Positions 1 to 7,584 of a stretch of DNA of 64,000 nucleotides are shown in pieces. Origin of the DNA: a bacterium C-53 (GTDB taxonomy: Bacteria > Bacillota > Clostridia > Lachnospirales > Lachnospiraceae); the NCBI GenBank assembly GCA_003612525.1, contig RAZD01000011.1, positions 1-64,000 on the forward strand, in the 5' to 3' direction. Under the pieces are notes generated by a model. It saw only the letters and a program-made list of their open reading frames with translations, searched no databases and was not told where the DNA came from. A program made the position numbers and the translations under genes. The first letter of the stretch is position 1. Each line of letters opens with the position of its first letter.

Positions 1-20
1 TCTTTTGTCTTGCCATAATA

Positions 21-63
21 AAAGGCCCTCCTATGATTTTTTATTTTATCATAGAAGACCTTT
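21..63 (-). terminator. Hairpin, possible terminator
   Basis: An imperfect inverted repeat with arms of about 16-17 bases (21-37 and 48-63, with G-U pairs and one bulge) surrounds a T/A-rich loop. Read on the minus strand, the second arm runs into a short T-rich stretch, so it could end transcripts from the minus-strand VOC/Ogt genes. It lies about 220 bases beyond the VOC stop codon, so the assignment is uncertain. Confidence 0.45.
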
Positions 64-99
64 CAAAACACTATTTACAGAAAAAACTTCACATGCCCA

Positions 100-210
100 A
101 GTCAGACCGCCGCCGAACAGGTGGGGCATGGAAACAGCTTTGAAATTGCCTTGCCGAACGAATTTACCCTTGAGAAAAATACCACTCTGGCAAGGCAGCA
201 CCTGAATTAA
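100..210 (+). pseudogene. Remnant resembling a MobA/MobL relaxase
   Basis: An open frame without a start codon encodes about 36 residues ending in a stop at 208-210. Its core, FEIALPNEFTLEKNTTLARQ, resembles the N-terminal segment of MobA/MobL plasmid relaxases, which read roughly 'EIALPNEL..E..IELAREF'. Nothing else of a relaxase is present on either side, so this would be a decayed fragment left by a mobilizable element. The match is by eye from memory of the family; the fragment is short and could be coincidental. Confidence 0.4.
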
Positions 211-280
211 AACGACAAATCAACCAACTTTGGAAAGATTCAAAAAGTCTTTGACTTTTCATCTCTGAGATAACACGATA

Positions 281-664
281 TTAAACAGTAATCTCGATCT
301 GATTTCCCTCAATCCCCACAATACAGCTTTCATAATAACCATCACCTGTCGTTCTTGGACCGCTGATGACTTCATATCCGTCTGATTTTAATCGTTCCGT
401 CAGAATATCAACTTGTTCTTTGCTTCCCACGCTAAATGCAATATGAGCATAACCAGTACTGAGTGATTCATTTCCATTCGCGCATATTTCGGGTTTTGTC
501 ATAATTTCAAGTCTTGCACCATCATCAAAGCAGATAAAATATGAGCGAAAATCCGTTTTCGCATTATGATAAATGTCATTCGACTGTCCTCCGAGATATT
601 CTGTAAAAAATTCTCTGGCTTTTTCTAAATCATTTACATACATCGCAACATGCTCAATCCTCAT
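281..664 (-). CDS. VOC (glyoxalase/bleomycin-resistance fold) family protein
   Basis: This 127-residue protein has the single-module length of the vicinal oxygen chelate superfamily. Visible candidate metal ligands sit at the expected spacing: His5 at the end of the first strand (MRIEH), Glu53, His74 (GYAHIAF) and Glu124 near the C-terminus (NQIEITV). The pattern is that of glyoxalase I-like enzymes, but VOC members act on many substrates (methylglyoxal adducts, antibiotics, aromatics) and the sequence does not show which. The start at 664 has a GGAG ribosome site about 11 bases upstream. The gene follows the Ogt-type methyltransferase gene by 6 bases on the same strand, so the two are probably co-transcribed. 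The family call is firm; the function is open. Confidence 0.85.
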   Translation of the reverse strand: MRIEHVAMYVNDLEKAREFFTEYLGGQSNDIYHNAKTDFRSYFICFDDGARLEIMTKPEICANGNESLSTGYAHIAFSVGSKEQVDILTERLKSDGYEVISGPRTTGDGYYESCIVGIEGNQIEITV

Positions 665-670
665 AATTCC

Positions 671-1171
671 TTACTCTCCTCTCACCTTTTCCAATTGCAG
701 CAGTTTTTCCTTTTTGTCAAGTCCGCCTGCATATCCGGTCAGACTTCCATCTGTGCCTATCACTCTGTGACACGGAATGATAATAGAAATCTCATTATGT
801 CCCACTGCCCCTCCAACTGCCTGTGCAGACATATGAGGCAACCCCCTCTGTTTTGCAATCACTTTTGCAATTTCTCCATAAGTCATTGTCTTACCGTATG
901 GGATTTTTTGCAGAATCTTCCACACAGAAAGTTGAAAAGGAGAACCGATTATATGAAGCGGCGGTGTGAAATCCGGCTCCTGCCCGGAAAAGTATATTGT
1001 AAGCCAGCGTTTTGTTTCCTCAAAAACCGGCAGATTTTTTTCTTCATGTTCCGGGTCAAGATGGTTCGCATAATACTTCTCACCATCAAACCAGAGACCC
1101 GTCAATCCTGCCATATCTGCTGCAAGGAGAATATCTCCAAATGGTGATTCGTAATGATTCACGTACTGCAT
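671..1171 (-). CDS. ogt: Methylated-DNA--[protein]-cysteine S-methyltransferase
   Basis: The protein removes alkyl groups from O6-alkylguanine by suicidal transfer to its own cysteine. The acceptor motif PCHRVIG is at residues 133-139 (Cys134), preceded by the DNA-binding helix region (GGAVGHNE) and followed by GxxGYAGG, as in Ogt/MGMT. I start it at 1171, giving 166 residues, because a strong GGAGGG site lies 6 bases upstream. A longer frame reaches 1237 but adds 22 residues unlike the family and runs through an intercistronic repeat. There is no AraC/Ada domain, so it is the constitutive Ogt type. It sits between the DUF3788 gene and the VOC gene on the same strand. Confidence 0.93.
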   Translation of the reverse strand: MQYVNHYESPFGDILLAADMAGLTGLWFDGEKYYANHLDPEHEEKNLPVFEETKRWLTIYFSGQEPDFTPPLHIIGSPFQLSVWKILQKIPYGKTMTYGEIAKVIAKQRGLPHMSAQAVGGAVGHNEISIIIPCHRVIGTDGSLTGYAGGLDKKEKLLQLEKVRGE

Positions 1172-1194
1172 ATTAACCCTCCATTCTTGTTCAG

Positions 1195-1250
1195 CCTGCA
1201 AATCTGGACACAAGCACAAATTTGACAATTGAAGCATCCTGATCTCTCAA
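1195..1250 (-). repeat. Intercistronic repeat element, copy 1
   Basis: This non-coding stretch between the DUF3788 stop codon and the ogt start closely resembles the stretch at 12947-13005 when both are read on the minus strand. Both begin TTGA.A.ATCAGGAT, continue ..TTCA.TTGTCA.ATTT.TGCT, and end in GATTTGC.GG. The first part can fold back on itself (TTGA...TTCAA). Differences are scattered substitutions, several of which keep base pairing possible. It begins 14 bases after a stop codon, matching the placement of the other copy. Confidence 0.65.
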
Positions 1251-1264
1251 TCTGTACTTTCCCC

Positions 1265-1687
1265 CTACACTTTCTTTCGAAGCTGAATCAGGCAAAATAC
1301 ATCTCTCATAACCTCTTGATTCCTCACGTCCAGCATCAGCCACTTTTGTCCATTTCCTGTTTCCGTATGTTGAAATACCGTCTGCACATAATCAGAACAT
1401 TGCGGCATAAGAAATTCCGCTTCTGTGAGCTCACGATTCCCTACAACCACAAGAACTATAAAATATCCCTGCATTGGATAAAGCGTACAAAGAGATTTCC
1501 CACCCTTTTTATATTTTACATTCCAGCCAGCCTGCATGGAGCAACAACTGTGCTCTATACGGGGCTTGATCTGATAAACCGATTGAATCTGCTGATTAAA
1601 CTCCGTCCATAAGGGATTGTTAATAAAATCCGTGATTTGCTGCATGGATGGAGGATTCTCTTTCGAATAAAGTGTATTCCAATCCAT
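1265..1687 (-). CDS. DUF3788 family protein
   Basis: A 140-residue soluble protein with the look of the DUF3788 family common in Clostridia. It has an N-terminal segment on 'W..L', a basic KYKKGGKSLCTLYP stretch (residues about 79-92) and a hydrophobic strand FIVLVVVG, followed by a charged, helical C-terminal half. The family has no assigned reaction and I see no catalytic motif. The ribosome site GGGGAGG lies about 11 bases before the ATG, inside the end of the small ORF upstream. It is tightly packed behind that ORF and the J-domain gene, so the three are probably one transcript. Confidence 0.75.
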   Translation of the reverse strand: MDWNTLYSKENPPSMQQITDFINNPLWTEFNQQIQSVYQIKPRIEHSCCSMQAGWNVKYKKGGKSLCTLYPMQGYFIVLVVVGNRELTEAEFLMPQCSDYVQTVFQHTETGNGQKWLMLDVRNQEVMRDVFCLIQLRKKV

Positions 1688-1688
1688 T

Positions 1689-1790
1689 TTACTTTTCCTC
1701 CCCGATTTTGTTTTTCACTGGAATAGCGTTTCCAATGTTATCATAATACAGATAGCCCTTTTTGTCAAAAAGCGCCGGCTTCTCTTTCAC
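1689..1790 (-). CDS. Small ORF overlapping the J-domain gene (GTGA coupling)
   Basis: A 33-codon frame starts with GTG at 1790-1788, overlapping the TGA of the J-domain gene by two bases (GTGA), and stops at 1689, one base before the next start codon. The peptide begins KEKPALFDKKGYLYYDNIGN and ends in a charged tail. It has an ordered, non-random composition and no low complexity. The stop-start overlap and exact fit between two genes suggest translational coupling. No independent ribosome site is visible. It could instead be the remnant of a longer frame. No function can be assigned. Confidence 0.4.
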   Translation of the reverse strand: MKEKPALFDKKGYLYYDNIGNAIPVKNKIGEEK

Positions 1791-2767
1791 ACGTTCCCAG
1801 CCATAATCTGTTCCTCATACCGTTTCAAAAGGTCCGCTATTTTCAAATTCAGACTGCCGTCCTCATATCCTTGTGCACCATCCTCCAAACGAAAGTAAAA
1901 ATCAATATCCGCTTTCACACGATGAGGACGTATATTCCTTCTTATCTCCACCTCTTTGACTGCCATCTTAATCTGCGCAAGCTTTTTCTTAAGCAGCGGG
2001 ATAATACAAAAATAGAATGGATCCTCTTCCAATGAAAGGTATCCCAATGGCCGTGCCTCCCCATCCATCACCGCAATTTTATTCCCCTCAAATGATTTCG
2101 GATAAATAGAATCACCCTTTTTCAATACAATCACCGCATTCCATGCTGCATCGTTCCTCCTCGAACCAAGAAAAGCACGGAAACGGTAAATTTCTCTCCC
2201 CTGTTTGTCTGTTTTCACTGGTTCCACAAGTTTATGAAGCGTCTTTACCGGGTTCATATACTGCATTGCAAGATACTGGAAAAGGCGTACCTGAAATTCA
2301 AACCTGATCTCCTCCGCTAGAAAATCATCAAACCGGCTGCCGTACCGCTTTTCCTCCGTCTTCTCCAGAAGCTCCTTTGACGCATGATGAATACTGGCAA
2401 GAAACAGTTCAAACTCCTCCTCGTCCGGGTCCCACATATATTTTCCACACGCTGTACGATAATAAGGATGATTTTCCGGAATATCCATACTATAATACAG
2501 GTAAATATTTCTTTCGCAGAATGCCCTTTCATTTACCTCGCCTCGCCAGCTCTTCGACGATTTTTCTGAAACATCCAAATTTGCATGCTTTTTCAGACAA
2601 TGATATGCCTCATTAATCTCCTGCGCTCTTCTGATCTGTTCCGGCCGGTCAGAACCGACTGCATCCGGATGATACATCCCGATCAGACGGCGGTATTTCT
2701 TTTTGACGGATATCCTGTCATCTTCCGGTGAAATTCCCAATATCTTTTTTGCACACTCCACATTCAT
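1787..2767 (-). CDS. J-domain (DnaJ-like) protein
   Basis: The first about 60 residues form a J domain: helix I (CAKKILGIS), helix II (KKKYRRLIGMY), the HPD tripeptide at 33-35 that stimulates Hsp70 ATPase, and helix III (EINEAYHCLKK). The remaining 260 residues lack the Gly/Phe-rich, zinc-finger and client-binding domains of DnaJ, so this is a type III J-protein that presumably recruits DnaK to a specific partner. The C-terminal part is rich in charged and aromatic residues and I do not recognise it. There is no signal peptide or membrane segment. It heads a cluster with the small ORF and the DUF3788 gene. Confidence 0.85.
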   Translation of the reverse strand: MNVECAKKILGISPEDDRISVKKKYRRLIGMYHPDAVGSDRPEQIRRAQEINEAYHCLKKHANLDVSEKSSKSWRGEVNERAFCERNIYLYYSMDIPENHPYYRTACGKYMWDPDEEEFELFLASIHHASKELLEKTEEKRYGSRFDDFLAEEIRFEFQVRLFQYLAMQYMNPVKTLHKLVEPVKTDKQGREIYRFRAFLGSRRNDAAWNAVIVLKKGDSIYPKSFEGNKIAVMDGEARPLGYLSLEEDPFYFCIIPLLKKKLAQIKMAVKEVEIRRNIRPHRVKADIDFYFRLEDGAQGYEDGSLNLKIADLLKRYEEQIMAGNV

Positions 2768-2898
2768 CTCTTTTTTCCTTTAATCGTATTTATAAACCTG
2801 TGTTTCACATTATACATTATAATCAACCGCTGTGTTATTATTATTGCATCATTCTCCCTTCCATAGCGGCCCGCTTCGATTCAACTTCATACAGAGAA

Positions 2899-2951
2899 TA
2901 AAAAAGCCATTTTGCTGACAGATCTCTCTGTTTACCACCAGCAAAATGGCT
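2899..2951 (-). terminator. Rho-independent terminator of the chemoreceptor gene
   Basis: A perfect 13-base inverted repeat (2905-2917 and 2939-2951) lies just past the chemoreceptor stop codon and, read on the minus strand, is followed by six T residues. Confidence 0.92.
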
Positions 2952-2975
2952 GCTTCTATTATATTCAGATATATT

Positions 2976-4664
2976 CTAACCTCTCAGCTTAAATTTGGAA
3001 ACAAGATCTTCCAGACTAATGGACTGCGCCGATAATTCTTCACTCGTAGCAGAACCTTCCTCCGCAGCCGCCGAATTGCTTTGGATTACCTCCGCAATCT
3101 GCTCTACGCCTACTTCAAGCTGCTTCATGGTCTCCGCCTGAGAAACCGAAAGGTCGCTGATCTCCTTGGTTGATTCCGCCAGCATCTTGATTCCGCCGAT
3201 TACGCTCTCAATGGATGCCGTAGTCTTCAATGTAATCTCGCTTCCGGACTCCACTTCCTGAAGAGAATTCTCAATCAATCGCTTCGTATCGGTTGCCGAA
3301 GCAGCGCTGTCCGCTGCAAGCTTTCCAATCTGATCTGCCACAACAGCAAAGCCTTTGCCGGCTTCGCCCGCTCTTGCCGCCTCAATAGACGCATTTAAAG
3401 ACAACAGATTTGTCTGCGAAGCGATATTCTCAATTGCCTCAATAATATTGGATATTTCCTTAGAAGTATCGCTGATTCGCTGCATAGCCTGCGTCAAGCG
3501 GGCAATATCCTCATTGCTCTTCTCTGCTTCAATCCGAAACTCTTCTGCACTCTGATAAGATTTCATTGCTTTATCTGAACTGTCAACGACTGCCGCCGTA
3601 ACATTCTGAATGGTCGCAGTCAGCTCCTCCACAACCCCTGCCTGATCGGTCGCTCCTTCCGCCAGTGATTGTGAACTTTCCGCCATTTGTGTCGCTCCCA
3701 GCGCCACCTGTTCGGACGCTTCCCGGATCTGCCCCATTGCACCGCTCAAAGATTCGATAATTTTCTCAATCGCCTCTCCCAATGCATGGAATTCTCCTCT
3801 GTATTGCACTTCACTTGAAATATTAAAATTCCCCGCAGCGATCTCGCCAAGTTCTCTGCTCAACTCCTTGATATAGAGCCGCAATTCTCCGATCGCCTCT
3901 TTAAAAGAATCCGTCATCTCACCGATTTCATCCGGATACATTGTCTCAATTTCTATATCAAGATCACCTTTGGCAAGCTGCGCCGTAGCATTCATAACAT
4001 TTGAAATTGGTTCCGCAAACAATCTGCCAACAAATCTGGCAAAACGTATGGATATGAAAATAGCAACAATGATCACAAGCAGCATCACACCAAACATAAC
4101 ATACGTTTGAATTGTCAGGCTCCTTGATACCTCATTTCCCGCTTCAACATTATAAGCAACAAGCTTTTCCACCACATCACTGAGCTGTTTAAATATGGGC
4201 TTTCCTTCACTCAAAAGCAGCTCTCTCGCCTGTTCATCCTTATTTGCCTCCGCCAGAGTCTGCACTTCCTTAAAAATTGCCCTGTATTCTGGCAAAAGCT
4301 CATCTATCAATGCAATGTCCTCTACTTCCTCAGCTGAATTACAATGGGCTTTCATCGTTGCGTATGCCTGATCTGTTATCTCCTGAGTCGCTTCCAGCTC
4401 TTCTCTGGACTCTTTTAAATCGGCGGCATCTCTCAAAAGAATCATCTCTCTTACAATCGACGGTTCCTTGCTTAAATATGTACTGAATATACCGATTTCT
4501 CCCTGAGAAAAACCATTTGTGACCAGAGCTTTACTATAACTGGTGCTGACGCTTATCAGAACGATCAGACCAAGCACTCCGGAAATACTGGCAGTCAACA
4601 CTACCAGCAAAAAGCAAAACCTCAACTTCTTTTCTACCTTCATGTTTTTAATCTTATCAAACAT
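2976..4664 (-). CDS. Methyl-accepting chemotaxis protein
   Basis: A 562-residue transmembrane chemoreceptor. A first membrane helix lies at about residues 14-36. An extracytoplasmic helical ligand-binding region follows (about 37-183, four-helix-bundle type with charged heptads), then a second membrane helix (about 185-207), a HAMP segment, and a long coiled-coil signalling domain. The hairpin tip, highly conserved for CheA/CheW contact, is present: [22 protein letters not shown]. There is no C-terminal pentapeptide tether. The ligand cannot be told. The gene has its own promoter and an unusually long leader, lies directly downstream of a c-di-GMP phosphodiesterase-type gene, and ends at a strong terminator. 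No other chemotaxis gene is in the window. Confidence 0.93.
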   Translation of the reverse strand: MFDKIKNMKVEKKLRFCFLLVVLTASISGVLGLIVLISVSTSYSKALVTNGFSQGEIGIFSTYLSKEPSIVREMILLRDAADLKESREELEATQEITDQAYATMKAHCNSAEEVEDIALIDELLPEYRAIFKEVQTLAEANKDEQARELLLSEGKPIFKQLSDVVEKLVAYNVEAGNEVSRSLTIQTYVMFGVMLLVIIVAIFISIRFARFVGRLFAEPISNVMNATAQLAKGDLDIEIETMYPDEIGEMTDSFKEAIGELRLYIKELSRELGEIAAGNFNISSEVQYRGEFHALGEAIEKIIESLSGAMGQIREASEQVALGATQMAESSQSLAEGATDQAGVVEELTATIQNVTAAVVDSSDKAMKSYQSAEEFRIEAEKSNEDIARLTQAMQRISDTSKEISNIIEAIENIASQTNLLSLNASIEAARAGEAGKGFAVVADQIGKLAADSAASATDTKRLIENSLQEVESGSEITLKTTASIESVIGGIKMLAESTKEISDLSVSQAETMKQLEVGVEQIAEVIQSNSAAAEEGSATSEELSAQSISLEDLVSKFKLRG

Positions 4665-4950
4665 AAACGCTCCTATTCTCCCTTGTAAGTATTAAGTGGA
4701 ATTTAATTTGTATTGAAATGATAGCCGATTTGTTCTCCCACATCTGTCCTCCATTCTTACAAAAGGATTGACGCCTGAAAACACAATAGAAGTTTAAACT
4801 CTGTAGCTGATAGCATATACATCTATGCCGTGCGCAGACATTCAGAAAAAGAAATGGCATCTTTACTGTCTGGATAAAAATGCCATATCTTTAGACAATC
4901 ATAAGTTTATTGAGGGCAAATCGGAACTCATACCCGATACCTTTCTGCCC
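4665..4950 (-). other. Long structured 5' leader of the chemoreceptor gene
   Basis: The promoter at 4954-4982 would give a leader of roughly 280 bases before the start codon. It contains a nested hairpin with arms GGGCA/TGCCC around CGG/CCG pairs (about 4912-4950) and a second hairpin ATGGCAT/ATGCCAT (4854-4860 with 4880-4886). Read on the minus strand, this second hairpin is followed by TTTCTTTTT, which looks like an intrinsic terminator. A promoter, an aptamer-like fold and an early terminator is the arrangement of a riboswitch or attenuator. I could not match it to the c-di-GMP-I consensus. The second hairpin might instead only terminate the upstream EAL gene. Confidence 0.45.
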
Positions 4951-4953
4951 TTG

Positions 4954-4982
4954 ATTATACACTGAAATACGCCAAAAATCAA
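4954..4982 (-). promoter_or_regulatory. Promoter of the chemoreceptor gene
   Basis: On the minus strand TTGATT (-35, 4977-4982) and TATAAT (-10, 4954-4959) are separated by exactly 17 bases. It lies just after the stop codon of the EAL gene. Confidence 0.8.
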
Positions 4983-4994
4983 GCAGACCTTTAC

Positions 4995-6761
4995 TTATCC
5001 ATAATATTTTTCTCTCTCATTTTCCTGTTGTTTTAAAAGCTCAAAAAATTCATCCGCCGGCATCGGTTTTGCATAATAATATCCCTGGACCTGATCACAT
5101 CCGATGCTCCGGAGCAGTTCAATCTGCTCTTTCGTCTCTACGCCCTCTGCAAGAAGTCCCAGTTCCAGCTTATCTGCCATCATAACTACCTGTTCCAGTA
5201 TCAGTCTTCCCTTACTTGAAACCATCATATTCTCCATGAATTTTTTGTCAAGCTTTATCACATCAAAAGGTGTCTCAAGAAGAATATTAAGAGAAGAATA
5301 ACCGCTCCCGAAGTCGTCCATCAGTAATGTAAACCCTTCCTTTTTGAGTTCAAACGCCTTTCGGCTTACGTGATGGCTGTCTGCCGATTCCGTGATTTCC
5401 AGTTCGAGCAGATTCTTCGGAATTCCGGCCTCCCTGATTATTTCTGATAAAACTTTTATACACTCATTTTCATGTAAATGAACTCTTGATACATTTACGG
5501 AAACCGGACATAGTTTGATGCCTGTGTCAAGGCATCTCCTGATAAAACGGCTGGCCTCCTCCCATATGTAATAATCGACTCTCCTGATGAAACCATTTTC
5601 TTCAATGATCGGAATAAACTGATCGGGATAAATCATCCCCCGCTCAGGGTGCACCCATCTGACTAAAGCTTCAGCCCCGATGATTTCGTTTTTCGCTATG
5701 CTGTATTTTGGCTGCAAATACATCATAAACTGTTTCTCAGCAATCGCTGTCTGCATATTTTCTTCAATAAATTTTCGATTATACAATGTGTCCTTAAATT
5801 GTTCTTTATAAAATAAAATATTTGTCAATATATTATTTTTGGCGGCTTTCCTTGCCATTGCCGCCCTGTCTTCCATCTGGCGCAGCTCCATTTCCTTATC
5901 TTCAACCGTATACACGCCATAGGACATCTGAAATTTTACATCTTTAAAGCAATGAATGGCGCGGTCAATACAATGTATGAAATCAAGCAGTGTTTCTTCC
6001 TTTTCATACTCTGTCACTATCATAAACACATCACTGCGCAGATTTACAAAAAACTGCCCTTCTCCACAATTTTCCTCCAGCTGTTTCGTTATAAAGTCCA
6101 GAACCTCATCCCCGAACTTTTCTCCGTATAAATCATTTACAATTTTGAACTTCCGGATGTCAAACTGTATAAACCCAATGTTCCCAGCAGCAGAAAATAA
6201 CAGATGATTGACATTTCTTCTGAATTGATGCAGCTTTCCGATATTGTCAAGCACACGCCGCATTTCATTATTCTCCGGTATATCCTCCAGTTGAATGCTG
6301 CTCTGCTTCACTCCCTTCAGCTGTTCAGACAGCATATCTTCCAATATACGAATGCTTGCGCTCATTGCCCTCGGACATTTCTGTAATATCAATCCTTCCT
6401 TTCGAATTTCCGCCATTTCATTCGGTTTTGAGATGTCCCTTCCAAGAATATCGCGGCAATTGATCTCCCCCTCCATCTGTTCCGTAAAACGTCGTATAAA
6501 CTCGTCCGTTTTCTTATTTCCGTATACTTCCTGTTCCTTATCCTGGGCATCATAAAAGCCCAGAGCCATTCCCAGTACAAGCATGGATGCCGTGATGCAG
6601 CCGCAAATGCCGCCCTGACGCATTCCTCCGCCAAAACACGTGCTGATTTTAAATGCAGTCTTTAAATCCATATCGAAATCACTTGCAAATGCGCCGAACA
6701 ATGCCTGTGAACAATGATACTGCTGATGCAGAAGCTGCTCAGCTTTTTCTTTGTGCGTCAT
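4995..6761 (-). CDS. C_GCAxxG_C_C redox-type domain fused to degenerate GGDEF and EAL domains
   Basis: A 588-residue cytoplasmic protein in three parts. Residues about 5-150 match the C_GCAxxG_C_C family: cysteines in the context HCSQA, TCFGGGMRQGGICGC and a later KCPRA. Residues about 175-320 form a GGDEF-like fold, but the active-site loop reads RSDVF instead of GGDEF, so cyclase activity is unlikely. Residues about 330-575 form an EAL domain with key elements intact: EALVRW, ELEITES, DDFGSGYSS, KLDKKF, AEGVET and QGYYYAKP. It should therefore hydrolyse c-di-GMP, possibly gated by the cysteine domain. I start it at 6761, where AGGAG precedes the ATG by 5 bases; an upstream ATG at 6800 lacks such a site. 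Confidence 0.85.
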   Translation of the reverse strand: MTHKEKAEQLLHQQYHCSQALFGAFASDFDMDLKTAFKISTCFGGGMRQGGICGCITASMLVLGMALGFYDAQDKEQEVYGNKKTDEFIRRFTEQMEGEINCRDILGRDISKPNEMAEIRKEGLILQKCPRAMSASIRILEDMLSEQLKGVKQSSIQLEDIPENNEMRRVLDNIGKLHQFRRNVNHLLFSAAGNIGFIQFDIRKFKIVNDLYGEKFGDEVLDFITKQLEENCGEGQFFVNLRSDVFMIVTEYEKEETLLDFIHCIDRAIHCFKDVKFQMSYGVYTVEDKEMELRQMEDRAAMARKAAKNNILTNILFYKEQFKDTLYNRKFIEENMQTAIAEKQFMMYLQPKYSIAKNEIIGAEALVRWVHPERGMIYPDQFIPIIEENGFIRRVDYYIWEEASRFIRRCLDTGIKLCPVSVNVSRVHLHENECIKVLSEIIREAGIPKNLLELEITESADSHHVSRKAFELKKEGFTLLMDDFGSGYSSLNILLETPFDVIKLDKKFMENMMVSSKGRLILEQVVMMADKLELGLLAEGVETKEQIELLRSIGCDQVQGYYYAKPMPADEFFELLKQQENEREKYYG

Positions 6762-6870
6762 GAAAACTCCTGTGCCTTTCCGTAAAATAATTCCATTCAT
6801 ATGATTTACCGTAATATTTTAGCAAAAAGATGTGTTATTGTGAAGTACAGGCTTCTCAAAAAACACACAA

Positions 6871-6888
6871 ATCACAAAAAACTGTGAT
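6871..6888. promoter_or_regulatory. Palindrome upstream of the two-component operon
   Basis: ATCACA and TGTGAT form a 6+6 inverted repeat with a 6-base spacer, placed about 25 bases before the response-regulator start and touching a weak -10-like TAAGAT. It could be a binding site for the regulator itself or another dimeric factor. There is no further support. Confidence 0.35.
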
Positions 6889-6912
6889 AAGATAACACTG
6901 GAGGATATCATT

Positions 6913-7584
6913 ATGCAGAAAATATTAATTGTGGAGGACCACCCTGACATACAGGAACTTCTTTCAAACTTTTTACATGAGGCAGGTTACGAGACCGTCT
7001 GCGCAGACGACGGCGCAAAGGCGCTGGCGCTGTTTTCCGAAGAGGAATTTGACCTGATTCTCCTTGATATCATGCTTCCGCGAATTGATGGTTTTACCGT
7101 ATGTGAACTCATTCGGCGTCAGTCCCAGGTTCCGATCATTATGCTGACCGCATTGTCCGGTGAAGCCGAACAGATACGCGGGCTTGATCTGAAAGTTGAC
7201 GATTATATTACAAAGCCGTTTTCCATGCCTGTTCTCGTACGCAAAATCGCAGCCGTCTTAAGAAGAAGCCATCCCTCAGACAACCGCGCCGCACAGATTC
7301 TTTCACATAAAAACCTGACACTTGACCCGGACAGCCGTATCGTTACCGTAAATGGACAACCTTTTGATCTGACACAGCGGGAATTCGATATCCTGTACGA
7401 GCTGCTGCTCCATAAAGGCCGGGTCTTAACCAGACAGAATCTGCTGAATCAATTATGGCAGTATGATTTTTACGGCGAGGAACGCGTCATAGACACACAT
7501 ATCAAGAATCTGCGGAAGAAGCTTGCTATCGACTTTATCCGCACAATCAGAGGGGTGGGATATAAAATTGATAAAGAAGATTAA
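6913..7584 (+). CDS. OmpR/PhoB-family response regulator
   Basis: A 223-residue regulator with an N-terminal receiver domain (phospho-acceptor Asp52 in LLDIMLP, acidic pocket EDH at 8-10, Thr79, Lys101 in ITKPF). It has a C-terminal winged-helix DNA-binding domain typical of OmpR/PhoB (DLTQREFDILYELL, RVIDTHIKNLRKKL, IRGVGYKI). The start has a GGAGG site 8 bases upstream. Its end overlaps the start of the histidine kinase gene by 17 bases, so the pair is translated from one message. Targets are unknown; the adjacent lipoprotein gene downstream of the kinase is a plausible one. Confidence 0.93.
   Translation: MQKILIVEDHPDIQELLSNFLHEAGYETVCADDGAKALALFSEEEFDLILLDIMLPRIDGFTVCELIRRQSQVPIIMLTALSGEAEQIRGLDLKVDDYITKPFSMPVLVRKIAAVLRRSHPSDNRAAQILSHKNLTLDPDSRIVTVNGQPFDLTQREFDILYELLLHKGRVLTRQNLLNQLWQYDFYGEERVIDTHIKNLRKKLAIDFIRTIRGVGYKIDKED

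Noticed and set aside
5-205. A 66-codon plus-strand frame at the left edge
   Set aside because: It runs through the hairpin at 21-63 and has no ribosome site; the neighbouring frame ending at 210 holds the relaxase-like sequence instead.
650-1147. A 165-codon plus-strand frame opposite ogt
   Set aside because: It is the antisense of a clear methyltransferase gene and its product has no recognisable order.
4657-4860. A 67-codon minus-strand frame in the chemoreceptor leader
   Set aside because: Its start lies next to the terminator-like hairpin, it lacks a ribosome site and its product is unlike a protein.
4665-4950. A known c-di-GMP riboswitch in the chemoreceptor leader
   Set aside because: The conserved c-di-GMP-I core (GGNNA tetraloop region and the CACGCACAGGGC-type sequence) is not there, so only an unspecified structured leader is reported.
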